Assembly (NCBI RefSeq): GCF_019793465.1
Contig: NZ_JAILYJ010000008.1
Span: forward strand, 1-64,000
Length of the DNA stretch: 64,000 nt
Source: Rhizobium croatiense
GTDB taxonomy: Bacteria; Pseudomonadota; Alphaproteobacteria; Rhizobiales; Rhizobiaceae
Direction of reading: 5' to 3'
Positions 1-9,583 of this stretch are shown here, in pieces. The notes beneath the pieces are model-generated. The model had not been told where the DNA came from. It searched no databases and was given only the letters and a program-made list of their open reading frames with translations. Made by a program: the position numbers and the translations under genes. The stretch's first letter is position 1. Each line of letters opens with the position of its first letter.

Positions 1-1
1 C

Positions 2-100
2 GGCAAGTCGAAGATCGTCGCAACTGTGGCTGCCATGCGCAAGCTGCTCACCATCCTCAACGCAATCATCCGGGACCAGAAAGCATGGCAAAACGCTTGA
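2..100 (+). CDS. IS110-family transposase, C-terminal end (partial)
   Basis: The window opens inside a reading frame that ends with TGA at 98-100. The last 32 codons include GKSKIVATVAAMRKLLTILN and then a terminal block ending KAWQNA, which resembles the C-terminus of IS110/IS116/IS902 transposases (Transposase_20 domain, after the conserved catalytic Ser region). The rest of the element lies off the left edge, so whether it is intact cannot be judged. It marks this edge as a mobile-element boundary. The family call rests on a short segment. Confidence 0.7.
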   Translation, partial: GKSKIVATVAAMRKLLTILNAIIRDQKAWQNA

Positions 101-115
101 CTTCCAAGACAGTCG

Positions 116-278
116 CTCTGCCCTGCCCGGCATCTCCCCCACAGGTGGGGAGATGACAAGTGGCGGAACCTTCCCGCCACATCAACGTTTCGCCGAGCTG
201 CGACGCTAATTGTTTTGGGGAAGCCCTTGCGTCTAGCCAATCTCCCCACCTGTGGGGGAGATGCCCGGCAGGGCAGAG
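116..278. repeat. Palindromic rhizobial intergenic element (RIME-like)
   Basis: Two 39-bp arms, 116-154 and 240-278, are inverted copies of each other with a single mismatch. They contain the CTCTGCCCTGCC and ATCTCCCCCACAGGTGGGGA blocks and flank about 85 bp of unrelated sequence. Each arm also has its own imperfect dyad. This matches the general design of Rhizobium intergenic mosaic elements (two large palindromes between genes). It lies between the IS110 tail and the 3' end of cckA. No gene is visible here. Confidence 0.7.
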
Positions 279-314
279 GGGGGTACCACACGGCACGACC
301 TCTCTGACCGCCCC

Positions 315-2918
315 TCACCCGTCCAACGTCTCCTTCACTACCACAGCCAGCTGTTTCAGCGAAAACGGCTTCGGCAGGAAGCCGAATTTCGCATCCGGCG
401 GCAGGTTGCGGGCAAAGGCGTCCTCGGCATAGCCGGAGACGAAGATGAATTTCAGGTCTGGATAGTTCTTGCGCAGCTCACGCAGCAGCGTCGGGCCGTC
501 CATTTCAGGCATGACGACGTCGGAAACGACGATGTCGACCTTGCCCTCGAGCTCTTCCATGATGCTCAGCGCCTCGACGCCCGAGCCCGCCTCATGCACG
601 GTGTAGCCGCGCGTTTCCAGCATCCGCTTGCCGCCCCGGCGCACCGCCTCCTCGTCCTCGACGAGAAGAACAACGGCAGAGCCTGTCAGGTCCTCGGGCT
701 GCTGCGCGGCAGGCGCCTCGGGAGGCGTGCCGACTGCGGCAATGGCGCTGTCGATCGCGCCGGCTTCGGCGGCAACCGCCGGCTCGGGGATATGGCGCGG
801 CAGGAAGACGCGGAAGGTCGTGCCTTTGCCCACTTCGGATTCAGGCTGGATGTAACCGCCCGATTGCTTGACGATGCCATAGACCATGGCAAGACCAAGC
901 CCGGTGCCTTTGCCGACATCCTTGGTGGTGAAGAAGGGTTCGAAGATCTTGTCCATGATCTCAGGCGCGATGCCGGTGCCGGTATCGGTGACCTCGACCA
1001 GCACCATGTCCTCGGCGGGCATGTAGGAATAGTTGAAGGCGGAGACCTCGACAGCCGTCAGATTGCGGGTGCGCAGCGTCAGCGTGCCGCCTTCCGGCAT
1101 GGCATCGCGCGCATTGACGCAGAGATTGATCAGCACCTGCTCGAACTGCGACAGGTCGGTTTTGACGGGCCAGAGATCCCGGCCATATTGCACGTCGAGC
1201 TTGACGTTGGTGCCGGAGAGCAGCCGGTCGACCAGCATGCGCAGGTCGCCGACGACATCTGTCAGGTTCAGCACCGAGGGCCGCATCGTCTGCTTGCGCG
1301 AGAAGGCAAGCAACTGGCGCACCAGCACGGCGGCGCGGTTGGCATTGCGCTTGATCTCCATCAGGTCGGCGAAGCTCGCATCGGAAGGACGTGCCTGCAG
1401 CAGCAGATGGTCGGACGAAAGCAGGATCGCTGTCAGCACATTGTTGAAATCGTGCGCGATGCCGCCGGCAAGCGTGCCGACTGCGTTCATTTTCTGCGTC
1501 TGCGCCATCTGCGCTTCCAGTGCCTTCTGCTCGGTCACCTCGACCGCATAGACGATCGCTGCTTCCTCGGGCGCCTCGTCGCTCTGGTCGATGACGGCAT
1601 TGACATAGAAGCGGAAATAGCGCGCCTCGTCAGTCGGCGTGCGGGTGTCGAGCGGCGCGATGTCGCCCTGCCGGTCCTTGGCCGCCGCCAGCGCCGCGGC
1701 CAGCTGCGGCCGGTCGCTCTCCTGCACGATGGTTTCGAGAGAGGGGGATTTCTCGAGATCGTCGCGCGACACGACGCCGGAGAACAGCTTCAGGAACGGC
1801 GCATTGGTGCGCAGAATGCGCCCTTCGCCATCAACCGAGGCAATCGCCATCGGCGTGTTGTTGAAGAAGCGCGTGAAGCGCATGGCGGCGGCCGAAGCGG
1901 ACTGGCCGCTCTCGCTGCTCTTTTCGCGCGCCAGCACGATCGTCCGGCTTTCGCCGGGCGCGCCGTCGCGCATCGAGGTGACGCTGTGGATGATCTGCAC
2001 CGGCAGGCTCTGGCCGTTGGTCTTGCGCAGGTCGAGATCGAGCGTCACGGTTTTCTTCAGGCCGGGTTCGGCCTGCACCGACTGGATCAGCGCCAGCCCC
2101 TCGCCCGCCACCAGGTCGCCGATCGACATCGAGCCCGGCAGGAACTTGGTCAGGTCGAGGCCCAGCCACTCGGCAAGCGTGGCATTCAGGTAGAAGATTT
2201 CGCCCTTGCGGCCCGCGGAGAAGAAGCCGGCGGGTGCGTGATCGAGATAGTCGATCGCGTTCTGCAGCTCCTTGAAGAATCGCTCCTGATCGTCGCGTTC
2301 GGCGGTGATGTCGGTGATCTGCCAGATCTGCAGCGGCTTGCCGCCATTATCCTCCTGATGCAGCAGCCGCGCCTTCAGCCGGTACCAATGCGCGCCCGAG
2401 CTGTTGGAGCCGGGGCCGACGGCGCGCAGCAGACGGAATTCCTCGCGGCCCTCCTTGCCCTCGCGCAGACCATTGACCAGCCGGTAGAGCGCCTCGTTGG
2501 ACTCGCGATGGCGCGACAGCAGCGTTTCGAGCGTCTGCACCTCGGTCGCCTTGCGCGCGCCGGTCAGCGCGCCGTAGGCAGCGTTGGCATAGATGATCCG
2601 TCCCTTGTCGTCGGTGATCAGCGTCCCGTCCGGGTGGCTGTTGAGAAAGGCGCGCGCCAGGCTGTCGGACTGGTGCTGCGGCATCACCTCGATGAAGCCA
2701 ATAACCGAGGACACCAGGAAGAAGATGCCGACCATGGCAAGCACGCCGAGGCCGCCGAGCACCATCTCGTTGTCGAGTGATCTTTTGAAGACGACGAAGG
2801 CGCCGGCTGCCGCGATCAGCACGAGCGCCAACAGGAGGATGCGCAAAACCGTGCCAGAACGCCCCCCACGATCCACAAGCGGTGCGTTATAATCGTCGGC
2901 CTGACGCGGTTTCGTCAT
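315..2918 (-). CDS. cckA: Hybrid sensor histidine kinase CckA
   Basis: This 867-residue hybrid kinase controls the CtrA cell-cycle pathway in alphaproteobacteria. Two membrane helices (about residues 24-44 and 52-77) are followed by PAS-like regions (about 90-210, 220-330, 345-465). A HisKA domain carries the phosphorylated His near residue 489 (GGIAHDFNN). The ATPase domain has the N, G1 and G2 boxes ([21 protein letters not shown]), and a C-terminal receiver has its Asp near residue 800 ([12 protein letters not shown]) and a KPF lysine motif. Known family role: phosphate passes through ChpT to CtrA and CpdR. An AGGAA motif precedes the ATG. No ChpT gene is visible in the window. Confidence 0.93.
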   Translation of the reverse strand: MTKPRQADDYNAPLVDRGGRSGTVLRILLLALVLIAAAGAFVVFKRSLDNEMVLGGLGVLAMVGIFFLVSSVIGFIEVMPQHQSDSLARAFLNSHPDGTLITDDKGRIIYANAAYGALTGARKATEVQTLETLLSRHRESNEALYRLVNGLREGKEGREEFRLLRAVGPGSNSSGAHWYRLKARLLHQEDNGGKPLQIWQITDITAERDDQERFFKELQNAIDYLDHAPAGFFSAGRKGEIFYLNATLAEWLGLDLTKFLPGSMSIGDLVAGEGLALIQSVQAEPGLKKTVTLDLDLRKTNGQSLPVQIIHSVTSMRDGAPGESRTIVLAREKSSESGQSASAAAMRFTRFFNNTPMAIASVDGEGRILRTNAPFLKLFSGVVSRDDLEKSPSLETIVQESDRPQLAAALAAAKDRQGDIAPLDTRTPTDEARYFRFYVNAVIDQSDEAPEEAAIVYAVEVTEQKALEAQMAQTQKMNAVGTLAGGIAHDFNNVLTAILLSSDHLLLQARPSDASFADLMEIKRNANRAAVLVRQLLAFSRKQTMRPSVLNLTDVVGDLRMLVDRLLSGTNVKLDVQYGRDLWPVKTDLSQFEQVLINLCVNARDAMPEGGTLTLRTRNLTAVEVSAFNYSYMPAEDMVLVEVTDTGTGIAPEIMDKIFEPFFTTKDVGKGTGLGLAMVYGIVKQSGGYIQPESEVGKGTTFRVFLPRHIPEPAVAAEAGAIDSAIAAVGTPPEAPAAQQPEDLTGSAVVLLVEDEEAVRRGGKRMLETRGYTVHEAGSGVEALSIMEELEGKVDIVVSDVVMPEMDGPTLLRELRKNYPDLKFIFVSGYAEDAFARNLPPDAKFGFLPKPFSLKQLAVVVKETLDG

Positions 2919-3222
2919 GTATTCCTCGCATAAGCCCTTCCCGTTTCATAGCACGAACACGAAGCAGGAATCAGGCACTCTTTCCTTCTTAGCAATTTGC
3001 CACGCCGGCAAAAACACCGGTCACCGGCAAGACTGCTTGAATTCACAGGCTAGAGCGCCATCTGCCTGTCGAGCCGCCGCGGCTGCCCGTGCGCAAGCCG
3101 GCAGCCGTCATCCGGCACAATACGAAATCGCCTTCGTGCGCCACTGGACAGGACCTTCGGCCCTTGTTTAAGGAACGGAAAAGTCGTCAATATGTGCCGA
3201 ATGCGAAATGGAGTGAGTGACT

Positions 3223-4251
3223 ATGTTCGATGACCTTGTCGGAGCTTACGGCAGCCGTTTCCTGCTTGCGGCCGGTGGCGTCGGCCTGGCGCTTCTCCTG
3301 CTCATTCTGGCGCTCTGGCTGATTCGAAGCCGCGCCCCCTCGCCCTTCGTGCGCGGCGGCCGCAACCGTCAGCCCCGCCTGCAGGTGCTGGATGCGGCAG
3401 CCGTCGATAGCCGCCGCCGGCTGGTGCTGGTGCGCCGTGACGACGTCGAACATCTGATCATGATCGGCGGTCCGACCGACATCGTCATCGAAAGCCGCAT
3501 CCTGGCCGAGGCGGCCGAACAGCCCGAAAGCGTCAAACGGGCGGAACCGGCGACGGAGCGGCCGGCAACAGTCCCGCGCCCCGAAACACCACCCGTTTCC
3601 GTAAGCCGTCCGCCGCTTGCAGCCCGTGCCGAGCCGCCCGCTGAACCCGCCTTCGCGGCCTCAGCCATACCGGAGCCGCGCCCGCGCCCCGAACCGCCGG
3701 CCCAGCCGGCCGTGCCGCCGCCGGTGGCCACCAGCCCGCTTCCGGCGGAGCCCGCGACGGCGCCGCTATCGGCCGAACGCGACCATTCTCCGCGCCCGGC
3801 TCCGCCCCAGCCGCGCCCGCCGGAACAACCGGTTGCCCCGCCGGTCGCGCAACCCGCGCCCTATCACGATACGGCGAGTGCCGCCGAAATCCTTGACGCC
3901 GCCCGCCAGCGGGTGCTGCCGCAGCAGCGCATCGACCCCGAGGTTTCCGCCCCCGACATGCCGGCGCCGCGCTCCGCACCCGCGACGACCGAGGACGAAG
4001 CGGCGCAATCGGCAGCGGCGATTCGCCGTGATTTCCAGCGGGTGCTGGAACAGGAGATGGCGAACAATCTGACGGCCGAGCGCATCGTGCCGGCCCCGGC
4101 AAACCAGACCCCGCGCCAGGCCGCCGCGCCGCAGCCCGCCAACCTGCCGCGCCGCGATCCCGAGCTTGCCCCGATCACCGGCGCCGACACGGAGCTGCAG
4201 AAGGAAGTTGCCCGCATTTTCGGCGAAATGAGCGTCAATCGCGACAAGTGA
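3223..4251 (+). CDS. FliO-like single-pass membrane protein with Pro-rich tail
   Basis: A 342-residue protein divergent from cckA. It has a short periplasmic N-terminus, one hydrophobic helix (about residues 14-37), and a small domain (about 45-95) with LQVLDAAAVDSRRRLVLVRR and IVIESRI. This resembles the cytoplasmic part of FliO, a flagellar export-apparatus assembly factor. A long Pro/Ala/Glu-rich low-complexity stretch follows (about 100-300), and a short conserved-looking end has ELQKEVARIFGEMSV. The start at 3223 is preferred over GTG 3217 because GGAG at 3210-3213 has good spacing only to the ATG. No flagellar genes lie nearby, so a flagellar role is an inference from the domain alone. 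Confidence 0.6.
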   Translation: MFDDLVGAYGSRFLLAAGGVGLALLLLILALWLIRSRAPSPFVRGGRNRQPRLQVLDAAAVDSRRRLVLVRRDDVEHLIMIGGPTDIVIESRILAEAAEQPESVKRAEPATERPATVPRPETPPVSVSRPPLAARAEPPAEPAFAASAIPEPRPRPEPPAQPAVPPPVATSPLPAEPATAPLSAERDHSPRPAPPQPRPPEQPVAPPVAQPAPYHDTASAAEILDAARQRVLPQQRIDPEVSAPDMPAPRSAPATTEDEAAQSAAAIRRDFQRVLEQEMANNLTAERIVPAPANQTPRQAAAPQPANLPRRDPELAPITGADTELQKEVARIFGEMSVNRDK

Positions 4252-4659
4252 CTGCCGCACCGGCGCAGGCGCGGTTGCGCGCATTCCTCACCTCATCATG
4301 AAGTTGCAGAAATGCCGCAATGCCGCGGCTTCTCGGTCCTGGAGCTCTTCGGGCCTCCCCACCGCGTCGATCATTTGTTATCAATGGACGCGAAGAGCTT
4401 TGGCGCATCGAGGTCACACTTTGCCTAAGTAAATACCGGTCTCACCCCAGTTTCACCCGTAGTGCCGCAAAGCGAGACGCTGGCGGCATGCGACCATGTT
4501 CATCGGGTGGTGGCGAGAGACCGGTTTGGCATTGTTACAATGTGCCATGTGCAGCTCCGCTGCTCAGCTCTTCAGCCGCCCACAACATAGCCACACCGCG
4601 CCCGCAAGGGTTTCTCCTGCACCATCTTGGTGGACTTCCGAACGGAAGACCAAGACGAT
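4252..4659. other. Intergenic stretch without recognised features
   Basis: About 400 bp separate the FliO-like gene from the DUF1062 remnant. No convincing gene, repeat or terminator was seen, and open frames across it look like non-coding continuations of the downstream frame. It presumably carries the promoter for the downstream gene, but no promoter was located with confidence. Confidence 0.5.
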
Positions 4660-5297
4660 ATGTGCAAGACGCTTCGGGTCCGATGGACCATCATCCCCAA
4701 GACAGCGCCCCAGCCATGGATTGCGTGTGGCGGATGCGGAGGCCTCAGAGCTTTCCGATCCAGCGGCAAGATCCGGTTGAATGCCAACGGTCGCAAGCTC
4801 GACGCCTGGCTGATCTACAAATGCCTGATCTGCGAAAGGACATGGAACCGGCCGATCTTCGAGCGCGCCGGTCTCTCCGCGACATCGATCCGTTGACGCT
4901 CGACGCGCTGCAGTCCAACGACCCCGATTGGGTTCGCGCGGAAACCTTCAATCTCGATGGGCTGCGGCGCAAAGCACAGCGCGTTGACGAGTTCGCCGAA
5001 TTCGACATCGCCAAGGAGATACGGCACGAGAGCGCAGGCTGGACAAGCCTGGAAATCGAACTGACAGCCCAGTTCGCGACAAACATACGGCTGGATCGGC
5101 TGCTGGCTGGGGAGTTGAAAATGTCGCGCTCGCGCCTGCAGGCTCTGCACGATCAGGGTCTATGTCGAACGGACCCCGGCGGGGCAGACATCATGCGGCG
5201 GCGGGTCAGGAGTGGCACCCTCCTCACGATCGATCTCGCCATGGAGGCAGAGCGGGAGCGACTGTGGAAACCTCTGGCGGCAGGTGGCCCGCTCTAA
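4660..5297 (+). pseudogene. DUF1062 family protein, interrupted by a frameshift
   Basis: The N-terminal part (from ATG 4660) reads MCKTLRVRWTIIPKTAP, followed by two Cys pairs (CGGCG and CLICERTW) typical of a zinc-ribbon-like start. It stays in one frame to a TGA at 4894-4896. The rest of the family-like sequence (SLRDIDPLTLDALQSNDP onward to the stop at 5295-5297) is in another frame from about 4860. The join near 4866-4872 fits loss of one base (or gain of two) after FER. Merged, the product would be about 212 residues. It may be a real pseudogene or a sequencing error. The function of DUF1062 is unknown. Confidence 0.7.
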
Positions 5298-5400
5298 ATG
5301 CATGTCGTCCGGAAGTGTGCAGCGATTCCGGGACGACGACACGCATAAAACAAAGGCCGATGCGCGTCGCTTGAATCAAGTTGATGCGACGCGCATTGAT
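5298..5400. repeat. ~100-bp two-hairpin intergenic repeat, copy A
   Basis: This segment aligns along its full length with 13330-13434, sharing CCGGAAGTGTGCAGCG, TTCCGGGAC, GCATAAAA and TGAATCAA blocks. It contains two dyads. The first pairs a TGTCGTCC(GG) block with its complement around the shared TTCCGGGAC. The second is ATGCGCGTCGC (5360-5370) with GCGACGCGCAT (5386-5396). It starts immediately after the DUF1062 stop codon. It is an intergenic repeat, not a gene. Confidence 0.7.
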
Positions 5401-5440
5401 CGGCGGCGCACCAAGACCGATCGACAAGCCGGGAGTAGAC

Positions 5441-5470
5441 AAAAAGGCGCCGCGATCAGATCGCGGCGCC
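5441..5470 (-). terminator. Intrinsic terminator of dksA
   Basis: On the minus strand, GGCGCCGCGATC (5470-5459) pairs with GATCGCGGCGCC (5457-5446). This forms a 12-bp G+C-rich stem followed by five U residues (A5441-5445 on the plus strand). It lies 29 bp past the dksA stop. Confidence 0.88.
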
Positions 5471-5498
5471 CAATGTGTCTCTGCCTAAATCGAAAATG

Positions 5499-5918
5499 TC
5501 ATTCGTCGCGGTAGACTTTTTCACGACGTTCGTGGCGCTCCTGCGCCTCGATCGACAGCGTCGCGATCGGGCGGGCGTCGAGGCGTTTGAGACCGATCGG
5601 TTCGCCGGTCTCCTCGCAATAGCCATAGGTGCCGTCTTCGATGCGCTGCAGGGCCGCGTCGATCTTGGAGATCAGCTTTCTCTGCCGGTCGCGGGCGCGA
5701 AGTTCGATCGCCCTGTCGGTTTCCGACGACGCCCTGTCGGCGAGATCGGGATGGTTTGCGCTTTCCTCGGCCAAATGGTCGAGTGTTTCGCGCGCTTCTC
5801 TAAGGATATCGTTTTTCCAGGCGACCAGCTTCGCCCTGAAGTAGGCACGCTGGTTTACGTTCATGAACTCTTCCTCTTCCGAGGGAACGTAATTGCTAAG
5901 ATCGATCTTCTCACTCAA
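5499..5918 (-). CDS. dksA: DksA/TraR-family RNA polymerase-binding regulator
   Basis: This 139-residue protein binds the RNA polymerase secondary channel and works with ppGpp in family members. It has a helical coiled-coil region, then the C-terminal zinc-finger region (GYCEETGEPIGLKRLDARP). Only the first of the four canonical zinc Cys residues is kept: the second is Thr, and the C-terminal pair is replaced in ATLSIEAQ. A TTG start at 5918 is chosen because AGGAG lies about 7 bases upstream and the protein then begins MSEKIDLSNYVPSEE. An in-frame ATG at 5939 is the alternative. A strong terminator follows. Confidence 0.9.
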   Translation of the reverse strand: MSEKIDLSNYVPSEEEEFMNVNQRAYFRAKLVAWKNDILREARETLDHLAEESANHPDLADRASSETDRAIELRARDRQRKLISKIDAALQRIEDGTYGYCEETGEPIGLKRLDARPIATLSIEAQERHERREKVYRDE

Positions 5919-6000
5919 CGCGATTCTCCTGAAGAACATCTCATCTGGGCGGGTGTATATCCCAAGCGCTAGCCGCGATTCAAGCCAAATACGACAGGTA

Positions 6001-6020
6001 AACAGATTTTTAAATCTGTT
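6001..6020. promoter_or_regulatory. A+T-rich 20-bp dyad between divergent genes
   Basis: AACAGATTTT and TAAATCTGTT form a near-perfect inverted repeat (9 of 10 positions) between the divergently transcribed dksA and SixA-like genes. It could be an operator, but no regulator is known for it. Confidence 0.3.
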
Positions 6021-6194
6021 ACAATTTTAAGCTAACGGTCTATTTTGTCATGCTTATTCCGGCTGCCGTTTTTGGCTTCGCCTTCAAAACGCCGTGTTGT
6101 CAGCCACGTTTTAGACAGTTGCGGCATGGCTGGCGATTGACGGCGGCTGACCGCAGCCGCTACTGAAAAGACCCGCCCGATCCTGGATTTGCCC

Positions 6195-6689
6195 ATGACC
6201 GTACCGCTGCCTCCGCCCCACCGCATCTATCTCCTGCGTCATGCCCAGGCCGCTGCGGCCGACCCCGGACAGCGCGATTTCGACCGGCCGCTCAGCAAAA
6301 AGGGCTACGGCGATGCCGAGATCATCGCCGACAAGGCAGCCGACAAGGGCTACCGTCCGGATCTTCTGATCAGTTCGACGGCGCTTCGCTGCCGCGACAC
6401 TGCCGACGCCGTCCACCGGGCGGTCGGCGTCGGACTCGACGTGCGCTATGTCGATGCGCTCTACGACGCCACCGTCGGCACCTATCTCGAAATCGTCGAT
6501 GCGCAGGAGGCTGCCGCCGTCATGCTGGTCGGCCACAATCCGACCATGGAGCAGGTGCTGGAGGCACTGATCGGCCACAAGGCGATGGTCGACGCCCTTC
6601 CCCGCGGCTTTCCGACGGCAGGCCTTGCCGTCATCGATTTCGATGCTTCCGTCACCGCCTGGCGCCTGACCGATTTCGTTGTCGTCTGA
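6195..6689 (+). CDS. SixA-like histidine phosphatase family protein
   Basis: A 164-residue member of the histidine phosphatase (RHG) superfamily. The catalytic His lies in the N-terminal LLRHAQAAA motif (residues about 12-18), a substrate-binding Arg in STALRCRDTAD, and the second His in VGHNPTMEQ. Its size and layout match SixA, which removes phosphate from His residues of phosphorelay proteins. The substrate here is unknown, although two phosphorelay proteins (CckA and an HPt protein) are encoded within 8 kb. Start 6195 (ATG) is preferred over the in-frame TTG at 6189. No strong Shine-Dalgarno sequence is seen. Confidence 0.8.
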   Translation: MTVPLPPPHRIYLLRHAQAAAADPGQRDFDRPLSKKGYGDAEIIADKAADKGYRPDLLISSTALRCRDTADAVHRAVGVGLDVRYVDALYDATVGTYLEIVDAQEAAAVMLVGHNPTMEQVLEALIGHKAMVDALPRGFPTAGLAVIDFDASVTAWRLTDFVVV

Positions 6690-6821
6690 CATCGTCCGAG
6701 CAATTCGACGAGCGGCAGAAGTTTTCACTTTCCGCGGAAAACGGAAATGCGTTCGCGCCACTTCTTTTTCGCACAACGCCGCCTTCCTATATTGCCGGCA
6801 GTCAACAATCGGAATCGCGCC

Positions 6822-8297
6822 TTGCCGCCACGCCTGACCTCCCTTGCCGACGACGCCCGCATCGCCTTCGACAATCTCGCCGACCGGGCGAACGGCCTCG
6901 TCAATCCGACCGTGCGGCTCGGCGTCACCGGCCTCTCGCGATCCGGCAAGACGGTTTTCATCTCCTCGCTTGTTCACAATCTCCTGCATGGCGGTCGACT
7001 GCCGCTGTTCGAGCCGGTGCAATCCGGCCGCGTTTCCGCCGTGCGGCTCGAGCCGCAGCCGGATGATGCCGTGCCCCGCTTCCAGTACGAAGATCATATC
7101 CGGGCCTTGGTGAAGGACCGCATCTGGCCGGACTCGACCCGCGCCATTTCCGAGTTGCGCATCACGCTCGACTATCAGAGCGCCAGCGGCTGGAACCGGC
7201 TTTTCTCGCCCGGCCGGCTGTCGATCGATATCGTCGATTATCCCGGTGAATGGCTGCTCGATCTGCCGCTGCTCGGCAAGGATTATCGCACCTTCTGCGA
7301 GGAGACGATTGCGCTTGCGCAAACCGGCGTCCGCTCCGCGTTGTCGCAGGGATGGCTGGCGCTGACACGTGCCGCCGATATCAATGCCGGCGCCGACGAG
7401 ATGATCGCCCGCGAGCTTGCCACCGCCTTTGCCGATTATCTCAAGGCCTGCAAGACCGACGAGCGCTCGCTCTCCACCTTGCCGCCCGGGCGCCTGCTTC
7501 TGCCCGGCGATCTCGACGGCTCGCCGGCGCTGACCTTCGCCCCGCTCGCCTTGCCGCCCGACGGCCGTCCCGATCGCGGCTCGCTCTGGGCGATGATGGA
7601 GCGACGGTACGAAGCCTATAAGTCGGTGGTGGTCAAACCGTTCTTCCGCGAACATTTCGCCCGGCTCGACCGCCAGATCGTGCTGGTCGACGCGCTGCAG
7701 GCGATGAACCGCGGCCCCGAAGCCGTCCAGGATCTGGAACGCGCGCTGACCGATGTGCTTGCCTGTTTCCGCCCGGGCACCAATTCGCTGCTCTCCTCGC
7801 TGCTCGGCCGCCGTATCGACCGCGTGCTGGTCGCCGCCACCAAGGCTGACCATCTCCATCACGAGAGCCACGACCGGCTCGACGCATTGACCCGTCGCCT
7901 CGTCGATCGCGCCATCGCCCGCATCGGCATGGCCGGCGCCGGCATCGATGTCATGGCGCTCGCCTCCGTGCGCGCTACCCGGGAGGCATCGGTCAAACGT
8001 GACGGCCATGACCTGCCCGTCATCGTCGGCACGCCGATGGCGGGTGAAACCATTGCCGGCGAGCGCTTCGACGGCCAGAGAAAGACCGCGATCTTCCCCG
8101 GCGATCTGCCGGAGGATCCGGAAGGCCTATTTGACCGCATCGTTTCGGGCGAGGCCGCTGGGACCCTGCCCGAAGTCAATGTCGTCAGGTTCCGCCCGCC
8201 GCATCTTGAGGAAACCGGCGGCGGCATCAAGCTGTCGGTGCCGCATATCCGCCTCGACCGCGCCATGCAGTTCCTGTTCGGAGACCGTCTCGCATGA
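6822..8297 (+). CDS. YcjX-family GTPase-like protein
   Basis: A 491-residue YcjX/DUF463 protein. It has an N-terminal P-loop GLSRSGKT (about residues 43-50), a DYPGEW switch-like motif (about 150), and TKADHLHH as the guanine-specificity-like motif. Family members are stress-induced nucleotide-binding proteins whose activity is poorly defined, and they are usually paired with the membrane protein YcjF, as here. It overlaps the next gene by 4 bp (ATGA). The TTG start at 6822, with GGAA upstream, gives a typical N-terminus (LPPRLTSLADDARIAFDNL). An upstream ATG at 6747 would add 25 atypical residues. Confidence 0.85.
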   Translation: MPPRLTSLADDARIAFDNLADRANGLVNPTVRLGVTGLSRSGKTVFISSLVHNLLHGGRLPLFEPVQSGRVSAVRLEPQPDDAVPRFQYEDHIRALVKDRIWPDSTRAISELRITLDYQSASGWNRLFSPGRLSIDIVDYPGEWLLDLPLLGKDYRTFCEETIALAQTGVRSALSQGWLALTRAADINAGADEMIARELATAFADYLKACKTDERSLSTLPPGRLLLPGDLDGSPALTFAPLALPPDGRPDRGSLWAMMERRYEAYKSVVVKPFFREHFARLDRQIVLVDALQAMNRGPEAVQDLERALTDVLACFRPGTNSLLSSLLGRRIDRVLVAATKADHLHHESHDRLDALTRRLVDRAIARIGMAGAGIDVMALASVRATREASVKRDGHDLPVIVGTPMAGETIAGERFDGQRKTAIFPGDLPEDPEGLFDRIVSGEAAGTLPEVNVVRFRPPHLEETGGGIKLSVPHIRLDRAMQFLFGDRLA

Positions 8298-9373
8298 GCA
8301 AACCCCCGTCCGATGTGCCGCGTCGCCCACCCGCCGCCTTCGCTTACGACGATGAGCCGTCCGAGCCGCGCGACAACGGCCGGCAGCAGCAAGGCCGGCG
8401 CAAACCGGAAAGCTTCTCGGAAGAGATCGTCTTGACGCCCGATGAGGAGGATCCCTTCATCAATCCCGACAGGGATATCGGCGCAGCACCGGTGGCCACG
8501 CCGCGCAAGCGGCGGACTTCCTTCGGCAAGATCGCCGCCGGTGCCTTCGGCATCCTGCTGTCGCTCGGCATTGGCCTCTGGACCGACCGGCTGATCCGCG
8601 ATCTCTTCACCCGCGCCGACTGGTTGGGTTACGCAGCCCTTGGCGCGCTGGCGATCGGCATCCTCGCCGTGCTTGCCCTCGTCATCCGCGAGACCGCAGG
8701 CATGATGCGCCTTGCCGCCGTCCAGACGATCAAGGCCGAAGCGGAAGCCGCGATCCTCGAAACCCGGCCGGCGAAGGCGCGCGCCGTCGTTGCGCGCCTC
8801 ACCACGCTGCTTGCCGTCAACCCCGAGACATCGAAGGGACGCGCGACGCTGAAGGCGACCGAGGGCGAGGTCATCGATCCCCCGCATCTGATCGGCTTGG
8901 CCGAACGAGAGTTGCTCGCCCCGCTCGACCGCAAGGCCCGCGCCCTCATCGTCAATGCCTCCAAGCGTGTGTCGATCGTCACCGCCGTCAGCCCGCGCGC
9001 CGTCGTCGATCTGTTGTATGTGCTTTACGAGGCCGTCCGCCTTATCCGCGCCATGGCGGAACTCTACGGCGGCCGCCCCGGCACGCTCGGCATGTTCCGC
9101 CTGCTGCGCGACGTGCTGGCGCATCTTGCCGTGACCGGCTCGATCGCCGTCGGTGACAGCCTCGTCCAGCAGGTGCTCGGCCATGGGTTGGCCTCGAAGC
9201 TCTCGGCCCGACTCGGCGAGGGCGTCATCAACGGCCTGATGACCGCCCGCATCGGAATCGCGGCGATGGATCTCTGCCGGCCGCTGGCTTTCCGCGCGCT
9301 GAAACGGCCGGGAATCGGTGATTTCATCGGCGATCTCACGCCCTCCATGTCACCGCGCAGCAACAATCCTTAA
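8294..9373 (+). CDS. YcjF/DUF697 (TIGR01620) membrane protein
   Basis: A 359-residue membrane protein translationally coupled to the YcjX gene (4-bp overlap). A charged Pro-rich N-terminus (residues 1-75) precedes two closely spaced hydrophobic helices (about 80-98 and 110-135). The C-terminal DUF697-type domain follows, including VSPRAVVDLLYVLYEAVRLI and the G-rich VQQVLGHGLASKLSARLGEG block. The YcjX-YcjF pair is common in alphaproteobacteria. Its exact function is not known. Confidence 0.85.
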   Translation: MSKPPSDVPRRPPAAFAYDDEPSEPRDNGRQQQGRRKPESFSEEIVLTPDEEDPFINPDRDIGAAPVATPRKRRTSFGKIAAGAFGILLSLGIGLWTDRLIRDLFTRADWLGYAALGALAIGILAVLALVIRETAGMMRLAAVQTIKAEAEAAILETRPAKARAVVARLTTLLAVNPETSKGRATLKATEGEVIDPPHLIGLAERELLAPLDRKARALIVNASKRVSIVTAVSPRAVVDLLYVLYEAVRLIRAMAELYGGRPGTLGMFRLLRDVLAHLAVTGSIAVGDSLVQQVLGHGLASKLSARLGEGVINGLMTARIGIAAMDLCRPLAFRALKRPGIGDFIGDLTPSMSPRSNNP

Positions 9374-9583
9374 TCGACGAAGCAATTCCGCGGCTTTCGC
9401 CTTCCCCAGCGTGAAGTTGTGAAAATAGTATCCGATTCAATACATTAGCGGCAGGGTATTGAAATCCGTACAGCATGGAACGCCTGTAATCCCTTGCATT
9501 TCGGCACAGTCGAAAGGAAGGATTAACCATTTTTCGGCAAAACTTGGCACCAGTTCGTGAGTGGTGTTTGCCAAGGAAAATCC
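9374..9583. other. Intergenic region with a TTAACCAT octamer
   Basis: About 210 bp of comparatively A+T-rich sequence upstream of the secreted protein gene. It contains TTAACCAT at 9523-9530, which matches a CtrA half-site used in alphaproteobacteria, but an 8-mer alone is weak evidence. No gene is seen. Confidence 0.35.

Noticed and set aside
252..2780. An 842-codon open frame antisense to cckA
   Set aside because: High G+C makes long open frames on the opposite strand common. The minus-strand frame encodes a complete CckA with all motifs, and the antisense product shows no domain.
4320..4860. A longer open frame upstream of the DUF1062 C-terminal half
   Set aside because: The family-like N-terminus lies in another frame from 4660. 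The long upstream frame encodes no recognisable sequence.
9523..9530. TTAACCAT as a CtrA site for the secreted protein gene
   Set aside because: A single 8-mer half-site without correct spacing is expected by chance. It is noted but not called as a regulated promoter.
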